From: Roseicyclus sp.
Lineage (GTDB): Bacteria > Pseudomonadota > Alphaproteobacteria > Rhodobacterales > Rhodobacteraceae
DNA length: 40,994 bases
Assembly (NCBI GenBank): GCA_016763475.1
Contig: JAESTV010000051.1
Location: 1 to 40,994 of the forward strand
Reading direction: 5' to 3'
In this document: piece by piece, positions 23,890 to 33,215 of the stretch
How the letters are laid out: the number at the start of each line of letters is the position of its first letter
Numbering within the stretch: the stretch's first letter is position 1
Made by a program: the position numbers and the translations under genes
Notes under the pieces: model-generated
The model's database searches: none
What the model was told of the DNA's origin: nothing
The model's input: only the letters and a program-made list of their open reading frames with translations

Positions 23890-24171
23890 TCAGGTATTCT
23901 CGCCGAATCTGTCAGCGACCAGAGCTTCCAGCGCGTCACTCAGGCGCTCTGCCTCAGCTCCGCTGGTTTCAACCTCAATAAAGGTTCCCTGCGAGGCTGC
24001 CAACATCAAAAGGCCCATGATCGAGTCTCCGGCAGCACTCAGCCCATCCCGACGCACGGTTGCTTCGGCGTCATGCTCTTCAACAACCTCGACAAATCGG
24101 GCCGAGGCACGGGCATGCAGGCCTTTGACGTTGATGATCTTTATCCGTCGCGGAGCGGTCACATCGGTCAT
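23890..24171 (-). CDS. ptsH: HPr-family phosphocarrier protein
   Basis: KIINVKGLHARASARFVEVVEEHDAEATVRRDGLSAAGDSIMGLLMLAASQGTFIEVETSG: His active site and Ser site motifs. Confidence 0.93.
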   Translation of the reverse strand: MTDVTAPRRIKIINVKGLHARASARFVEVVEEHDAEATVRRDGLSAAGDSIMGLLMLAASQGTFIEVETSGAEAERLSDALEALVADRFGENT

Positions 24172-24187
24172 GGGCGCCTCCTATATA

Positions 24188-24580
24188 TCATTCTGGGGCG
24201 CCATCGAAGCTGTTGATGTAGCGCCGTCCGGCCTCTGCCGCGCGGGCCACAGCTTCGTCCACACCCAGGTGCCGGGATTTCGCCAGTTTTACCAACATCG
24301 GCAGGTTAACCCCGGTCAGGATCTTGCGATTGGCCGGGCGGCAGGCGCGCAGTGACAGGTTCGACGGCGATCCGCCATACATATCCGTCACCACAACCAC
24401 GCCAGTGCCTTGATCCACCGCATCCGCAGCGTCACAAATCTCACGGGTGCGCACCGGGCGATCATCCTCCGGCCCGATGGAGATGGCCACCATCGACGGT
24501 TGTGCGCCCACAACATGTTCCGTGGCCCGCTTCAGCTCTGCCGCCAGGCCGCCATGGGCGACAATCACGATGCCGATCAC
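24188..24580 (-). CDS. PTS sugar transporter subunit IIA, mannose family
   Basis: MIGIVIVAHGGLAAELKRATEHVVG...VVVVTDMYGGSPSNLSL; EIIA-Man fold motifs; 4-nt overlap with rapZ. Confidence 0.92.
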   Translation of the reverse strand: MIGIVIVAHGGLAAELKRATEHVVGAQPSMVAISIGPEDDRPVRTREICDAADAVDQGTGVVVVTDMYGGSPSNLSLRACRPANRKILTGVNLPMLVKLAKSRHLGVDEAVARAAEAGRRYINSFDGAPE

Positions 24581-25641
24581 CTTTGGTTTGCCTCTCCATC
24601 CCCGGACGAGACGGCGGCCACATGTGTTGAGCCACTGTCCCGGTCATTATCCACGTTGTTGTCCCTGTCCCGGTCCGAGTTGTTGTCCACATCCCGGGCC
24701 ACATCTTGGCCTACGTCCCGGCCCGGGTCTCTGGCCGAATCTCGGTCCACCCCCCGGTCCACGTCCCGGTTTACGTCCCGGTCCACATCTCTGTGCCTTT
24801 TTGACACTTGCCAGCCCACTTCCGCAAGACGCGTTGCGGTGATCTCGGCCAGGCTGACCGACCGGTGCCGCCCACCAGTGCATCCAAACGCCAGCGTCAG
24901 GTGGCTTTTGCCCTCTTCCCGGAACGCGGGCAGCAGCAAATCCAGCATGTCGTCAATCTGACCACGGAACAGGTCGAACCGGGGATCAGCGGACACATAT
25001 GATTGGATCTGCGCTGAGCGCCCATCTTTGGGCCGCAGGTCCGGCTCCCAATGGGGATTGCGCAGAAAGCGACAGTCGAAAACCATGTCCGCGCCGATGG
25101 GCAGGCCCCGACGATACGAGAAGGAAAGGACCTGTATCGCCATCCCCGGTGCGCGGTCCGGGGCAAAGAACCGCCCGATCTCGGCCCGCGCTTCGTGGGG
25201 GGTCAGGTTGGTGGTGTCGATCAACACGCTGGCGTGGCCACGCAGGGGGGCCAGCATCTCCCGCTCACGTGCGATGCCATCAGCGGGGTCGGCATCAGGG
25301 GCCATTGGGTGGCGGCGGCGGGTCTCGGAATAGCGGCGCTGTAACGTGGCGGGTTCGCAATCTATGAACACCAGATCAGCCGTGTAGGCGACGTCACGTT
25401 CCAGCCGTTCATAAGCGGCGATCAGATCGTCGGCATCAAAATCCCGCGTGCGCGGGTCGATACACAGCGCCAACGGGCGATCCGGTGGCGCACCTTCCAA
25501 CAGGCGCGGCAGCAGGCTGAGGGGCAGGTTGTCAATCGCCTCAAACCCCAGGTCTTCCAAAGCGTGTATCGCCGTACTGCGCCCAGCCCCGGACGGGCCG
25601 GTGACAAAGACAATATGGGCAGGTGAGGCGGCAGGTGGCAT
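24577..25641 (-). CDS. rapZ: RNase adapter RapZ / YvcJ-family nucleotide-binding protein with an Asp/Arg-rich C-terminal extension
   Basis: VFVTGPSGAGRSTAIHALEDLGFEAIDNLPLSLLP...LSFSYRRGLPIGADMVFDCRFLRNPHW...LTLAFGCTGGRHRSVSLAE; then (DVDR)n tail. Confidence 0.95.
   Translation of the reverse strand: MPPAASPAHIVFVTGPSGAGRSTAIHALEDLGFEAIDNLPLSLLPRLLEGAPPDRPLALCIDPRTRDFDADDLIAAYERLERDVAYTADLVFIDCEPATLQRRYSETRRRHPMAPDADPADGIAREREMLAPLRGHASVLIDTTNLTPHEARAEIGRFFAPDRAPGMAIQVLSFSYRRGLPIGADMVFDCRFLRNPHWEPDLRPKDGRSAQIQSYVSADPRFDLFRGQIDDMLDLLLPAFREEGKSHLTLAFGCTGGRHRSVSLAEITATRLAEVGWQVSKRHRDVDRDVNRDVDRGVDRDSARDPGRDVGQDVARDVDNNSDRDRDNNVDNDRDSGSTHVAAVSSGDGEANQR
24634..24789. repeat. 12-bp imperfect tandem repeat (13 units) at the 3' end of rapZ
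   Basis: Encodes DVDR DVNR DVDR GVDR DSAR DPGR DVGQ DVAR DVDN NSDR DRDN NVDN DRDS. Confidence 0.9.
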
Positions 25642-25670
25642 CGTGGTGGATCAATCCGAGCGGCTGAAGG

Positions 25671-26150
25671 TTAAGACGGCGCGGCCCTGCCAAAGCGCAA
25701 CAAGTGCAGGATCGCTGGTGCCAACTTCGGCTGTCCTGCGCCAAGGATCAACGTGGCTTTTTCGGCACCCATGACAGCCATGCGTCGCGGCGGCAGGCGT
25801 TCTGGCTCTGCACGCGCCAAATCTATGACCAGTTTCAGGGGCGTGTCCTCACGGAGCGGCCCGGCGTTCAGTAACCCGATCCCGCGCGCTTCAATCAGCG
25901 CCGGCGCGCTGGCCGGGCGGCGCAACCGCCCATCCGCAAGCCACACGCCATCATCGCAAACCAGCTCTGCGCCCAAGGCGATCAATTCAAGCGCCAAGGA
26001 TGACTTGCCGCTGCCAGACGGGCCAAGGATCAACACACCCGCACCATCCAGCGCAACGGCGCTTGCGTGGAAGAACACCTGCGCGCCGTCCGTGGCCGTC
26101 ACCCATTGGGCAAGCGGTTCAGGCGGCGGTTCAGGCGGCGGCTCAGTCAC
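25671..26150 (-). CDS. hprK: HPr kinase/phosphorylase, short alphaproteobacterial type
   Basis: FHASAVALDGAGVLILGPSGSGKSSLALELIALGAELVCDDGVWL Walker A and HprK context; lacks N-terminal domain. Confidence 0.9.
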   Translation of the reverse strand: MTEPPPEPPPEPLAQWVTATDGAQVFFHASAVALDGAGVLILGPSGSGKSSLALELIALGAELVCDDGVWLADGRLRRPASAPALIEARGIGLLNAGPLREDTPLKLVIDLARAEPERLPPRRMAVMGAEKATLILGAGQPKLAPAILHLLRFGRAAPS

Positions 26151-26153
26151 AGA

Positions 26154-27875
26154 TCAGATCGGCAGGCCGACGACGAACCGTGCGCCCGAAGGCTCGGACG
26201 TCACGTCAGCCTCAGTAGGGCGAATATTCTCCGCCCAGATAACCCCGCCATGGGCCTCAACAATCTGCTTGGAGATCGCGAGGCCAAGGCCCGAGTTGTT
26301 GCCGAATTGGTGTACCGGGCGTTCAGAATAGAAGCGGTTGAATACTTTGGTCAGCGCCTCTTCCGGGATGCCGGGGCCAGTGTCTTCGACCACAATCAGC
26401 ACGCGGTTTTCACGGCGCCGGGTCCAGAGACGCACCGCGTCACCTTCCTCGCAAAACGAAATCGCATTGCCCAGCAAGTTCACAAACACCTGTGCAAGAC
26501 GCCCCTCAAGCCCCGAAATATCAATCCGTTCAGAGGGCAGATCGGTGATAAATTCGATCCCCTGTTTACCGGCCACCTCAGCATGATAATGCGACAGGTT
26601 TTCCAGCGTTTTGACCAGGTTAAATTCTTCTTCCTCCTCCTTCACCAGCTCGGAATCGAGCCGTGAGGCGTTGGAAATATCGGTAACCAGCCGGTCCAGC
26701 CGCTGCACGTCATGTTCGATCACCTCAATCAGACGACCGCGCTGTTCGTCGGTTTTCGCCACGCCAAGGGTGCTCACCGCGGAGCGCAAAGACGCCAGCG
26801 GGTTCTTGATCTCGTGGCTCACGTCAGCTGCAAATTGTTCGTTGCTGTCGATCCGGTCATACAGGGCCGCAACCATGCCACGCAGCGCGCCTGACAAACG
26901 CCCGATCTCGTCCGGGCGACCTGTGAGGTCGGGGATGCGCACCCGCGTGGGGGACATCTTGCGCGCGTTCTTGTCACGGCCAAGCTCTGCGGCGGCCGAG
27001 AGGTCGGCCAGGGGGTTTGCAATTGTGGAGGCCAGCACCAGCGACAGCACGATGGACACCAACAATGCCACCACAAACATCTGCAACAATTGTTCCTGTT
27101 CAACCCTCACCAATTGGTCGATCTCACCCGCTGCCGTGGTCACAACCAATGCGCCAACAATCCCGCCTGCGCCTTCAATCGGCGAAGCGGCGGCGTACAC
27201 TGAACCTGTGGTGTCCGAGCCCCGTTGCAGGATCGTCGCCCCGCCCATTGCGGCGGCCACCAAACTGGCGTGGGCGTCCGGGCCAGGCGGCACCACATCC
27301 GGGGCTTCACTGCCCAGAATGCCAGACAGGCCATCGAAGATCGAGATCAGGAAATCCGTGATCAGCAGCGTTTCGTTGGGTTGGCTTTCCACCCCCCGCA
27401 CAGGACGGGAACCGCTACGCGCGATGTCTTGTGTGGAAGTGACGGCAACGCCATCGGCGGAAAAGATGAACACATCCACACCGTCCGAAAGGCCAATACG
27501 GGACAACACACCTTCGACGTCAATGCCATCACCAGTTGCAAGATTGGCGGGCGCTGATGCGGGCAGGTTCGCTTCAAATATGTCCGCAATCAACTGCGCC
27601 TCAACGGCCAGCGCGTGTTCGCGCTGCACCACAAGGCTGTCGCGCACCGGGTTGAGCCACAGGAAGACCATCCCGAGAACCATGATTGCGATCAGGTTGA
27701 ACAGAATGATCTTGCGGGCCAGGGGTGAACTGTTGAGCGAAATCAGCGACCGCCGCGCGCGGGCGGTGCGCTGCTCAGACTCCACATTGGATTGGGGGCG
27801 GTCCCAATCCTCACCCAAGACAATATCCGCCCGCTCGGCGGCACGGCGGTTGGTCATCGAGACGTCAGCTGGCAC
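26154..27875 (-). CDS. chvG: Two-component sensor histidine kinase ChvG
   Basis: Two TM segments, HAMP, FAADVSHEIKNPLASLRSAVSTL H-box, ATP-binding NLLGNAISFCEEG / DTGPGIPEEALTKVFNRFYS; adjacent to chvI and hprK. Confidence 0.93.
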   Translation of the reverse strand: MPADVSMTNRRAAERADIVLGEDWDRPQSNVESEQRTARARRSLISLNSSPLARKIILFNLIAIMVLGMVFLWLNPVRDSLVVQREHALAVEAQLIADIFEANLPASAPANLATGDGIDVEGVLSRIGLSDGVDVFIFSADGVAVTSTQDIARSGSRPVRGVESQPNETLLITDFLISIFDGLSGILGSEAPDVVPPGPDAHASLVAAAMGGATILQRGSDTTGSVYAAASPIEGAGGIVGALVVTTAAGEIDQLVRVEQEQLLQMFVVALLVSIVLSLVLASTIANPLADLSAAAELGRDKNARKMSPTRVRIPDLTGRPDEIGRLSGALRGMVAALYDRIDSNEQFAADVSHEIKNPLASLRSAVSTLGVAKTDEQRGRLIEVIEHDVQRLDRLVTDISNASRLDSELVKEEEEEFNLVKTLENLSHYHAEVAGKQGIEFITDLPSERIDISGLEGRLAQVFVNLLGNAISFCEEGDAVRLWTRRRENRVLIVVEDTGPGIPEEALTKVFNRFYSERPVHQFGNNSGLGLAISKQIVEAHGGVIWAENIRPTEADVTSEPSGARFVVGLPI

Positions 27876-27884
27876 GAGGCGCCC

Positions 27885-28586
27885 CTATTCTTCGTTGTAG
27901 CGGTAACCAATGCCATACAGCGTCTCGATCGCCGCGAACTCATCATCAACCGTGCGCATCTTTTTGCGCAGCCGTTTGATGTGGCTGTCGATGGTGCGGT
28001 CGTCCACATAAACCTGCTCGTCATAAGCGACATCCATCAACTGATCGCGGCTTTTTACAAAGCCGGGCCGTTGCGCAAGCGCCTGTAGCAACAGGAATTC
28101 GGTGACCGTCAGGGTCACATCGCGGCCCTTCCAGGTCACGGCATGGCGCAGGGGATCCATCTGCAGATCACCCCGGTCCAGGACCGTGCTTTCTTCGGGC
28201 ACACCAGCGGCATCAGACGCAATCGCCTCCTGACGGCGCAGGATGGAGCGGATACGCTCCACCAGCAGGCGTTGCGAGAACGGTTTGCGCACGTAGTCGT
28301 CCGCCCCCATGCGCAGGCCCATCAGCTCATCAATCTCATCGTCCTTGGACGTGAGGAAGATCACTGGCATCTGGGATTTCTGGCGCAGCCGTTGCAACAG
28401 GTCCATCCCGTCCATGCGCGGCATCTTGATGTCGAAGACACCCAGATCCGGCAATTTCCGGTTGAACGCGTCCAAAGCGGACTGTCCGTCATTGTATGTT
28501 TCTACGTCGAAACCCTCTGCCTCCAGGGTCATCGACACGGACGTCAGAATATTCCTGTCGTCATCGACAAGTGCAATACGCGCCAT
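27885..28586 (-). CDS. chvI: Two-component response regulator ChvI (OmpR family)
   Basis: [41 protein letters not shown]...[13 protein letters not shown]...[31 protein letters not shown]...[15 protein letters not shown]. Confidence 0.95.
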   Translation of the reverse strand: MARIALVDDDRNILTSVSMTLEAEGFDVETYNDGQSALDAFNRKLPDLGVFDIKMPRMDGMDLLQRLRQKSQMPVIFLTSKDDEIDELMGLRMGADDYVRKPFSQRLLVERIRSILRRQEAIASDAAGVPEESTVLDRGDLQMDPLRHAVTWKGRDVTLTVTEFLLLQALAQRPGFVKSRDQLMDVAYDEQVYVDDRTIDSHIKRLRKKMRTVDDEFAAIETLYGIGYRYNEE

Positions 28587-28955
28587 CAGATATGTCCTCG
28601 ATTACTGCTCGGTACTTTATTATTTTCCGGCAGCTTCCAGTTTTCGCGCCCGAGAATCAACGGAAATCACACCCCTGACGATCCAGCACATCACAACTGT
28701 GGCCATTTTGCGTTAACGACCCGTGAAGGTATGTGGCAAAAGTAGGGCAGGTGCGCCTTATTCTGACCGCCACAGCGGATCGCCGCCGCCCAAAAGATAT
28801 TTTTTCATCCTATTCAAAGATGGTTGCGCTAACTGCGCGCTCACGTCCTGTTCAGTCCCAAAAACGTCATGTTATAGCTGCCCCACGGTGCCGCAACCCA
28901 GCCGCGCCGCCATTCAGACCAGGGCCAAAATCAGCCCTTCAGGAGCATTGACGCC

Positions 28956-30551
28956 ATGACCGATGGACGCGTGAACCCCGCACATACACTTGATCACCAA
29001 GGTATCACGGGGCTTGGCTCGGTCTATTACAACTTGCTGGAACCTGCGTTGGTCGAGGCCGCTGTTGCGCGCGGCGAGGGTCGTATCGGCCTTGGCGGTA
29101 CGTTACTTGTGTCCACCGGGCAGTTCACTGGCCGCTCCCCCAACGACAAGTTTGTCGTTCGCACCCCTGATGTCGAAGACACGATCTGGTGGGAAAACAA
29201 CACCCCGATGGCCCCAGACGCCTTTGACCGGCTCCACGCCGACATGCTCACCCACATGCGGGGCGGCGATTATTTTGTGCAGGACCTTTATGGCGGTGCA
29301 GACCCCGCACATCGCCTTGATGTCCGTGTGGTGACCGAACTTGCCTGGCACAACCTTTTCATCCGCCACCTTCTGCGCCGCCCCGCCGCGGCTGAACTGG
29401 CAACATTTGTCCCCGAATTCACCATCATCAACTGCCCCACCTTCAAGGCAGACCCGGACCGCCATGGCTGTCGCTCCGACACTGTGATCAGCCTCAATTT
29501 TGCGAAGAAGCTGATCCTGATCGGTGGCACGGAATACGGCGGCGAGAACAAGAAATCCGTATTCACGCTGCTGAACTACATCCTGCCCGCGAAGAATGTG
29601 ATGGCGATGCATTGCTCCGCCAACCACGCCATCGGCGACCCCGATAATGCAGCCGTGTTTTTCGGCCTGTCGGGCACCGGCAAAACCACGCTCTCCGCTG
29701 ATCCAAGCCGCACGTTGATCGGGGACGATGAACATGGCTGGTCCGACACCGGCATCTTCAACTTCGAGGGCGGCTGTTACGCCAAGACCATCAACCTGCG
29801 GGAAGAGGCCGAGCCCGAGATTTTCGCCACCACCCGCAAGTTCGGCACTGTGATCGAGAATATGGTCTACAACCCCGACACCCTGGAGTTGGACTTTGAT
29901 GACGATAGCCTGACCGCGAACACCCGCTGCGCCTACCCGCTCGACATGATCTCAAACGCGTCTGAAACCGGCCTCGGTGGCCATCCCAAAAGCATCGTCA
30001 TGCTGACCTGTGATGCCTTCGGCGTGCTGCCCCCGATTTCGCGCCTGACCCCTGCGCAGGCGATGTACCACTTCCTCAGCGGCTTTACCGCCAAGGTTGC
30101 GGGCACCGAACGTGGCGTGACCGAACCCACCCCCACATTCTCCACCTGCTTCGGCGCGCCGTTCATGCCGCGCAGGCCAGAGGTCTATGGTGACCTCCTG
30201 CGCCAGAAGATAGCGGAACACGGCGCAACCTGCTGGCTGGTAAACACCGGGTGGACCGGCGGCGCGTTTGGCACCGGCTCACGGATGCCGATCAAAGCCA
30301 CCCGCGCGCTGCTGACCGCCGCCCTTGATGGCTCGCTCATGAATGCTGAATTCCGCCGCGACCCCAACTTCGGCTTCGACGTGCCGATGTCTTGCACAGG
30401 TGTTGCCGACATCCTGCTGGACCCACGCCGCACCTGGGACCGTCCCGAGAGTTATGACCGTCAGGCGCAGCGTTTGGTGCAGATGTTCTCGGACAATTTC
30501 GCCCAGTACGTGGATCACATAGACGACGATGTGAAAGCCGCCGCGATCTGA
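28956..30551 (+). CDS. pckA: Phosphoenolpyruvate carboxykinase (ATP)
   Basis: [58 protein letters not shown]; divergent from chvI. Confidence 0.97.
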   Translation: MTDGRVNPAHTLDHQGITGLGSVYYNLLEPALVEAAVARGEGRIGLGGTLLVSTGQFTGRSPNDKFVVRTPDVEDTIWWENNTPMAPDAFDRLHADMLTHMRGGDYFVQDLYGGADPAHRLDVRVVTELAWHNLFIRHLLRRPAAAELATFVPEFTIINCPTFKADPDRHGCRSDTVISLNFAKKLILIGGTEYGGENKKSVFTLLNYILPAKNVMAMHCSANHAIGDPDNAAVFFGLSGTGKTTLSADPSRTLIGDDEHGWSDTGIFNFEGGCYAKTINLREEAEPEIFATTRKFGTVIENMVYNPDTLELDFDDDSLTANTRCAYPLDMISNASETGLGGHPKSIVMLTCDAFGVLPPISRLTPAQAMYHFLSGFTAKVAGTERGVTEPTPTFSTCFGAPFMPRRPEVYGDLLRQKIAEHGATCWLVNTGWTGGAFGTGSRMPIKATRALLTAALDGSLMNAEFRRDPNFGFDVPMSCTGVADILLDPRRTWDRPESYDRQAQRLVQMFSDNFAQYVDHIDDDVKAAAI

Positions 30552-30582
30552 GGGCCATCCGTCGGAGCACGCGCAGAAAATA

Positions 30583-30633
30583 CATACGTTGTGCCTCTCC
30601 ATACGTTGTGCCTCTCCATACGTTGCGCCTCAA
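30583..30633. repeat. 17-bp tandem repeat, three copies
   Basis: catacgttgtgcctctc at 30583 and 30600, catacgttgcgcctcaa at 30617. Confidence 0.95.
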
Positions 30634-30684
30634 CGGCTGGCTCCTATCTTAGGGGTCAGCCCTTTCGCTTACCCGGAGCCGCCG

Positions 30685-31257
30685 ATGACCCTGCGCGCCG
30701 CCCTGTTCTTGTTCACCCTCACCCTGCCCGCTCTCACCCTGGCCGCCCTCACCCATCCTGTCGCCGCTCAACAGGTTGATGACCCGCGCACCTCACCCGG
30801 CATCGCGGACTTCATCTATGGCGTCTATTGCGCGCAAGAGCCTGAGCGGGAGGATCCCGCCCCCAACACCGCCAGCGGCATCATCAACATCGTGCCCTTG
30901 TTGCCGGACTTCCGGTTTCGCCAGAAACTTGTGCCGGCCGAAATTGGCATTGGCTTTGGTGTCATGGTGACCGCCCCCGCGGGTGTGGTCCATGATCCGG
31001 TGACCGTCACCGTTACCCACCCGCCGTATGCCGACAGCGGGATCGAGGTCGAACAATGGCAAACCGATATCAACGCCACCGGTCCCAGCCTGATGGGCTT
31101 CAGCTTCGATCATGCGGGTGAGTTGCTGTTGGGTGAATGGAGCTTTTCAGCTCATACCTCCGATGGGACAGAGCTGTTTTTCATCACCTTCGAAGTTGTC
31201 CAACCTGAATTGATGCCGCACATCATCAGGTCCTGTTTTGGCTCTTTCATGTCCTGA
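30685..31257 (+). CDS. Predicted secreted protein (possible DUF3859-type)
   Basis: Signal peptide MTLRAALFLFTLTLPALTLAALTHPVAAQQ; body ...DPVTVTVTHPPYADSGIEVEQWQTDINATGPSLMGFSFDHAGELLLGEWSFSAH. Confidence 0.7.
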   Translation: MTLRAALFLFTLTLPALTLAALTHPVAAQQVDDPRTSPGIADFIYGVYCAQEPEREDPAPNTASGIINIVPLLPDFRFRQKLVPAEIGIGFGVMVTAPAGVVHDPVTVTVTHPPYADSGIEVEQWQTDINATGPSLMGFSFDHAGELLLGEWSFSAHTSDGTELFFITFEVVQPELMPHIIRSCFGSFMS

Positions 31258-31362
31258 AATCCGACCGCTCTGTCCCATACCCCGTACCTCGCCAACCATT
31301 TGGTAACCTTCCGCGCGCATCCTGAGCCGAAGCGAGAACGTGAGGAAGGGAGAAGGCTGGCC

Positions 31363-32352
31363 ATGGTGAAACGTGTCGTAATGCATGTGGGTTTGGGCAA
31401 AACCGGCACCCGGACAATCCAAACCACGCTGGCCGGGAACCGGCGCTCCTTGGCGCAACTGGGCGTGGTTTATCCCGGCGCCGACCTGGCTCACCACGAT
31501 CTTCTGGCGCTGATCCACCACAAAGGCGCGGGTCACTTCTGGTACACCCGCCGGGGCCTTGATGCCCGCGCCGCACATGCCGCCGCCCAAAGGCAAATGT
31601 CTGCCCTTCGCGCTGCGGCTGCCACGCAGGCTCCGACGATTATTCTATCCAGCGAATACTTCCAGACCCTGCGCGCGCCCCAGATCGCAGACTTCGACCG
31701 GCAGATTGCAGCCCTGGGGTATCAGCTGGAAACCCTCTGTTACATTCGCGCGCCGCTGGCCCATACCGCCAGCCGCATTCAGCAAGGTGTGAAGATGGCC
31801 ACCGCGCGCATCGCACAAATGATGGATCGCCCCTACCCGCCGCTGGCACGTAACCATTGTGAGGCGGCACTGAAGGCCCTCGGCCCGGCCCGCGTCCACC
31901 TGCGCAAGATGGAAGATGCCCGTGATGGCCTGACCCGCGACCTGCTATGGGCGGCACGCACCCCGCTGCCCTCCGGCGCGTTTCCAGATCGCCGCCAAAA
32001 CACCGGCTTCTGCCATGATGCGGTGTACCTGTTGGACGCAATCAACGCGCTTGATGCCGATCACCGGCCCGACCGGCCCACATTCCGCCTCCACCAGCAG
32101 GAATTGCGGGATTTGACCGGGCAGAAATTCACCCTGCCCCCCGATGTCGCGCGGCGCATCCAGGCCCAATCGCGGGCCGAGCAGGACTGGCTCTACCGCA
32201 ACTTCTGTCTCTGTTATCCGTTGCAGGGCATCACTGATGTGCCAAGCCATTGGCAGGAAATAGAATGGGCCGCTGATACCTTGAAAGAGGTCAGCCGAAC
32301 AGCCCACGCCGAACCAGATTGGCCCCCGCAACAACAAGCACAATCAGCGTGA
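31363..32352 (+). CDS. Sulfotransferase-like P-loop hypothetical protein
   Basis: N-terminal VVMHVGLGKTGTRTIQTTLAGNRRSLAQLGVVYPG resembles the 5'-PSB loop of sulfotransferase-like proteins. Confidence 0.6.
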   Translation: MVKRVVMHVGLGKTGTRTIQTTLAGNRRSLAQLGVVYPGADLAHHDLLALIHHKGAGHFWYTRRGLDARAAHAAAQRQMSALRAAAATQAPTIILSSEYFQTLRAPQIADFDRQIAALGYQLETLCYIRAPLAHTASRIQQGVKMATARIAQMMDRPYPPLARNHCEAALKALGPARVHLRKMEDARDGLTRDLLWAARTPLPSGAFPDRRQNTGFCHDAVYLLDAINALDADHRPDRPTFRLHQQELRDLTGQKFTLPPDVARRIQAQSRAEQDWLYRNFCLCYPLQGITDVPSHWQEIEWAADTLKEVSRTAHAEPDWPPQQQAQSA

Positions 32353-33064
32353 TCTTGCGAAACAGATCGGCGTCCAGCCGGTCCCCCAACAAGAACCCGA
32401 TCCGCATCCCCAGAAAAGACGGGATCAACAGCAAAGCCGAAAACGGCGCGGTGCTCACGTTCAAAACACCAGATTGCAGGTGCCCCAACACCAGGGCAGC
32501 GGCCCCAAGAGAGTAAACCACGCCCTGCACCAACAATTGCCGCGCCTTCGGGGTCTCCAGCGCGATCAGATACAACACCGTCGGCGGCCCCCATGTGCCG
32601 GTGAACCCACCCAAACCACCGGCGAATGCGCCAATGCTCCACTCCGCCACGCGCCGCCGCGCGGGTGGAATGTGAAACCGCACACCAAGCAGCTGGATCA
32701 TCGACAGCGCCACCACCGGGATACCAAGGATCAGGTAGAACACCCGCTCCGGCACCAAGGTGATCAATTGCGCCACAAACAGGATCATCACGCAGACGAT
32801 CAGGATATAGCGCCAATGCTCTTTCAGCGCGTCCAGAATCTCGGCCCGCGAATATCGCCCGACCTGCTGGATGTTTGAAAACAGCGCCGGCAAGATCACC
32901 CCGGCAACAGCCACCAGCGGATCAAGAAACAGCGACAGGCCTGAAATGATAATCAATGGCAACGCAAAGCCGATCGCGCCCTTCACCACACCCGCGCTCA
33001 GGGTGACTGCGAAGGCGGCAATGAGCGCCCACAAGGGCATCAATTCCAGGAGATTCGCGACCAT
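32291..33064 (-). CDS. Sulfite exporter TauE/SafE-family permease
   Basis: Multiple TM segments; GVVKGAIGFALPLIIISGLSLFLDPLVAVAGVILPALFSNIQQ and SIGAFAGGLGGFTGTWGPPTVLYLIAL motifs. Confidence 0.88.
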   Translation of the reverse strand: MVANLLELMPLWALIAAFAVTLSAGVVKGAIGFALPLIIISGLSLFLDPLVAVAGVILPALFSNIQQVGRYSRAEILDALKEHWRYILIVCVMILFVAQLITLVPERVFYLILGIPVVALSMIQLLGVRFHIPPARRRVAEWSIGAFAGGLGGFTGTWGPPTVLYLIALETPKARQLLVQGVVYSLGAAALVLGHLQSGVLNVSTAPFSALLLIPSFLGMRIGFLLGDRLDADLFRKITLIVLVVAGANLVRRGLFG

Positions 33065-33215
33065 GAGGCGGTTTTACGCCCATGGGGTTGCCGCCGCACC
33101 TGCAATCGGTCGCGACACTTTTGTGCGTGTCATGACGCATTGCAGCATTTTTGTTGCGCCGCACCTGCAAACGCCTTACGCCTCCCAAGACGCAAATTGA
33201 AGGAGAGCGCTGCCC

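Noticed and set aside
24410-24961. Forward Ser/Arg/Leu-rich ORF (SLSTLLSLSRSELLSTSRATS...)
   Set aside because: It is the antisense reading of the rapZ 12-bp repeat; repeat composition keeps all frames open.
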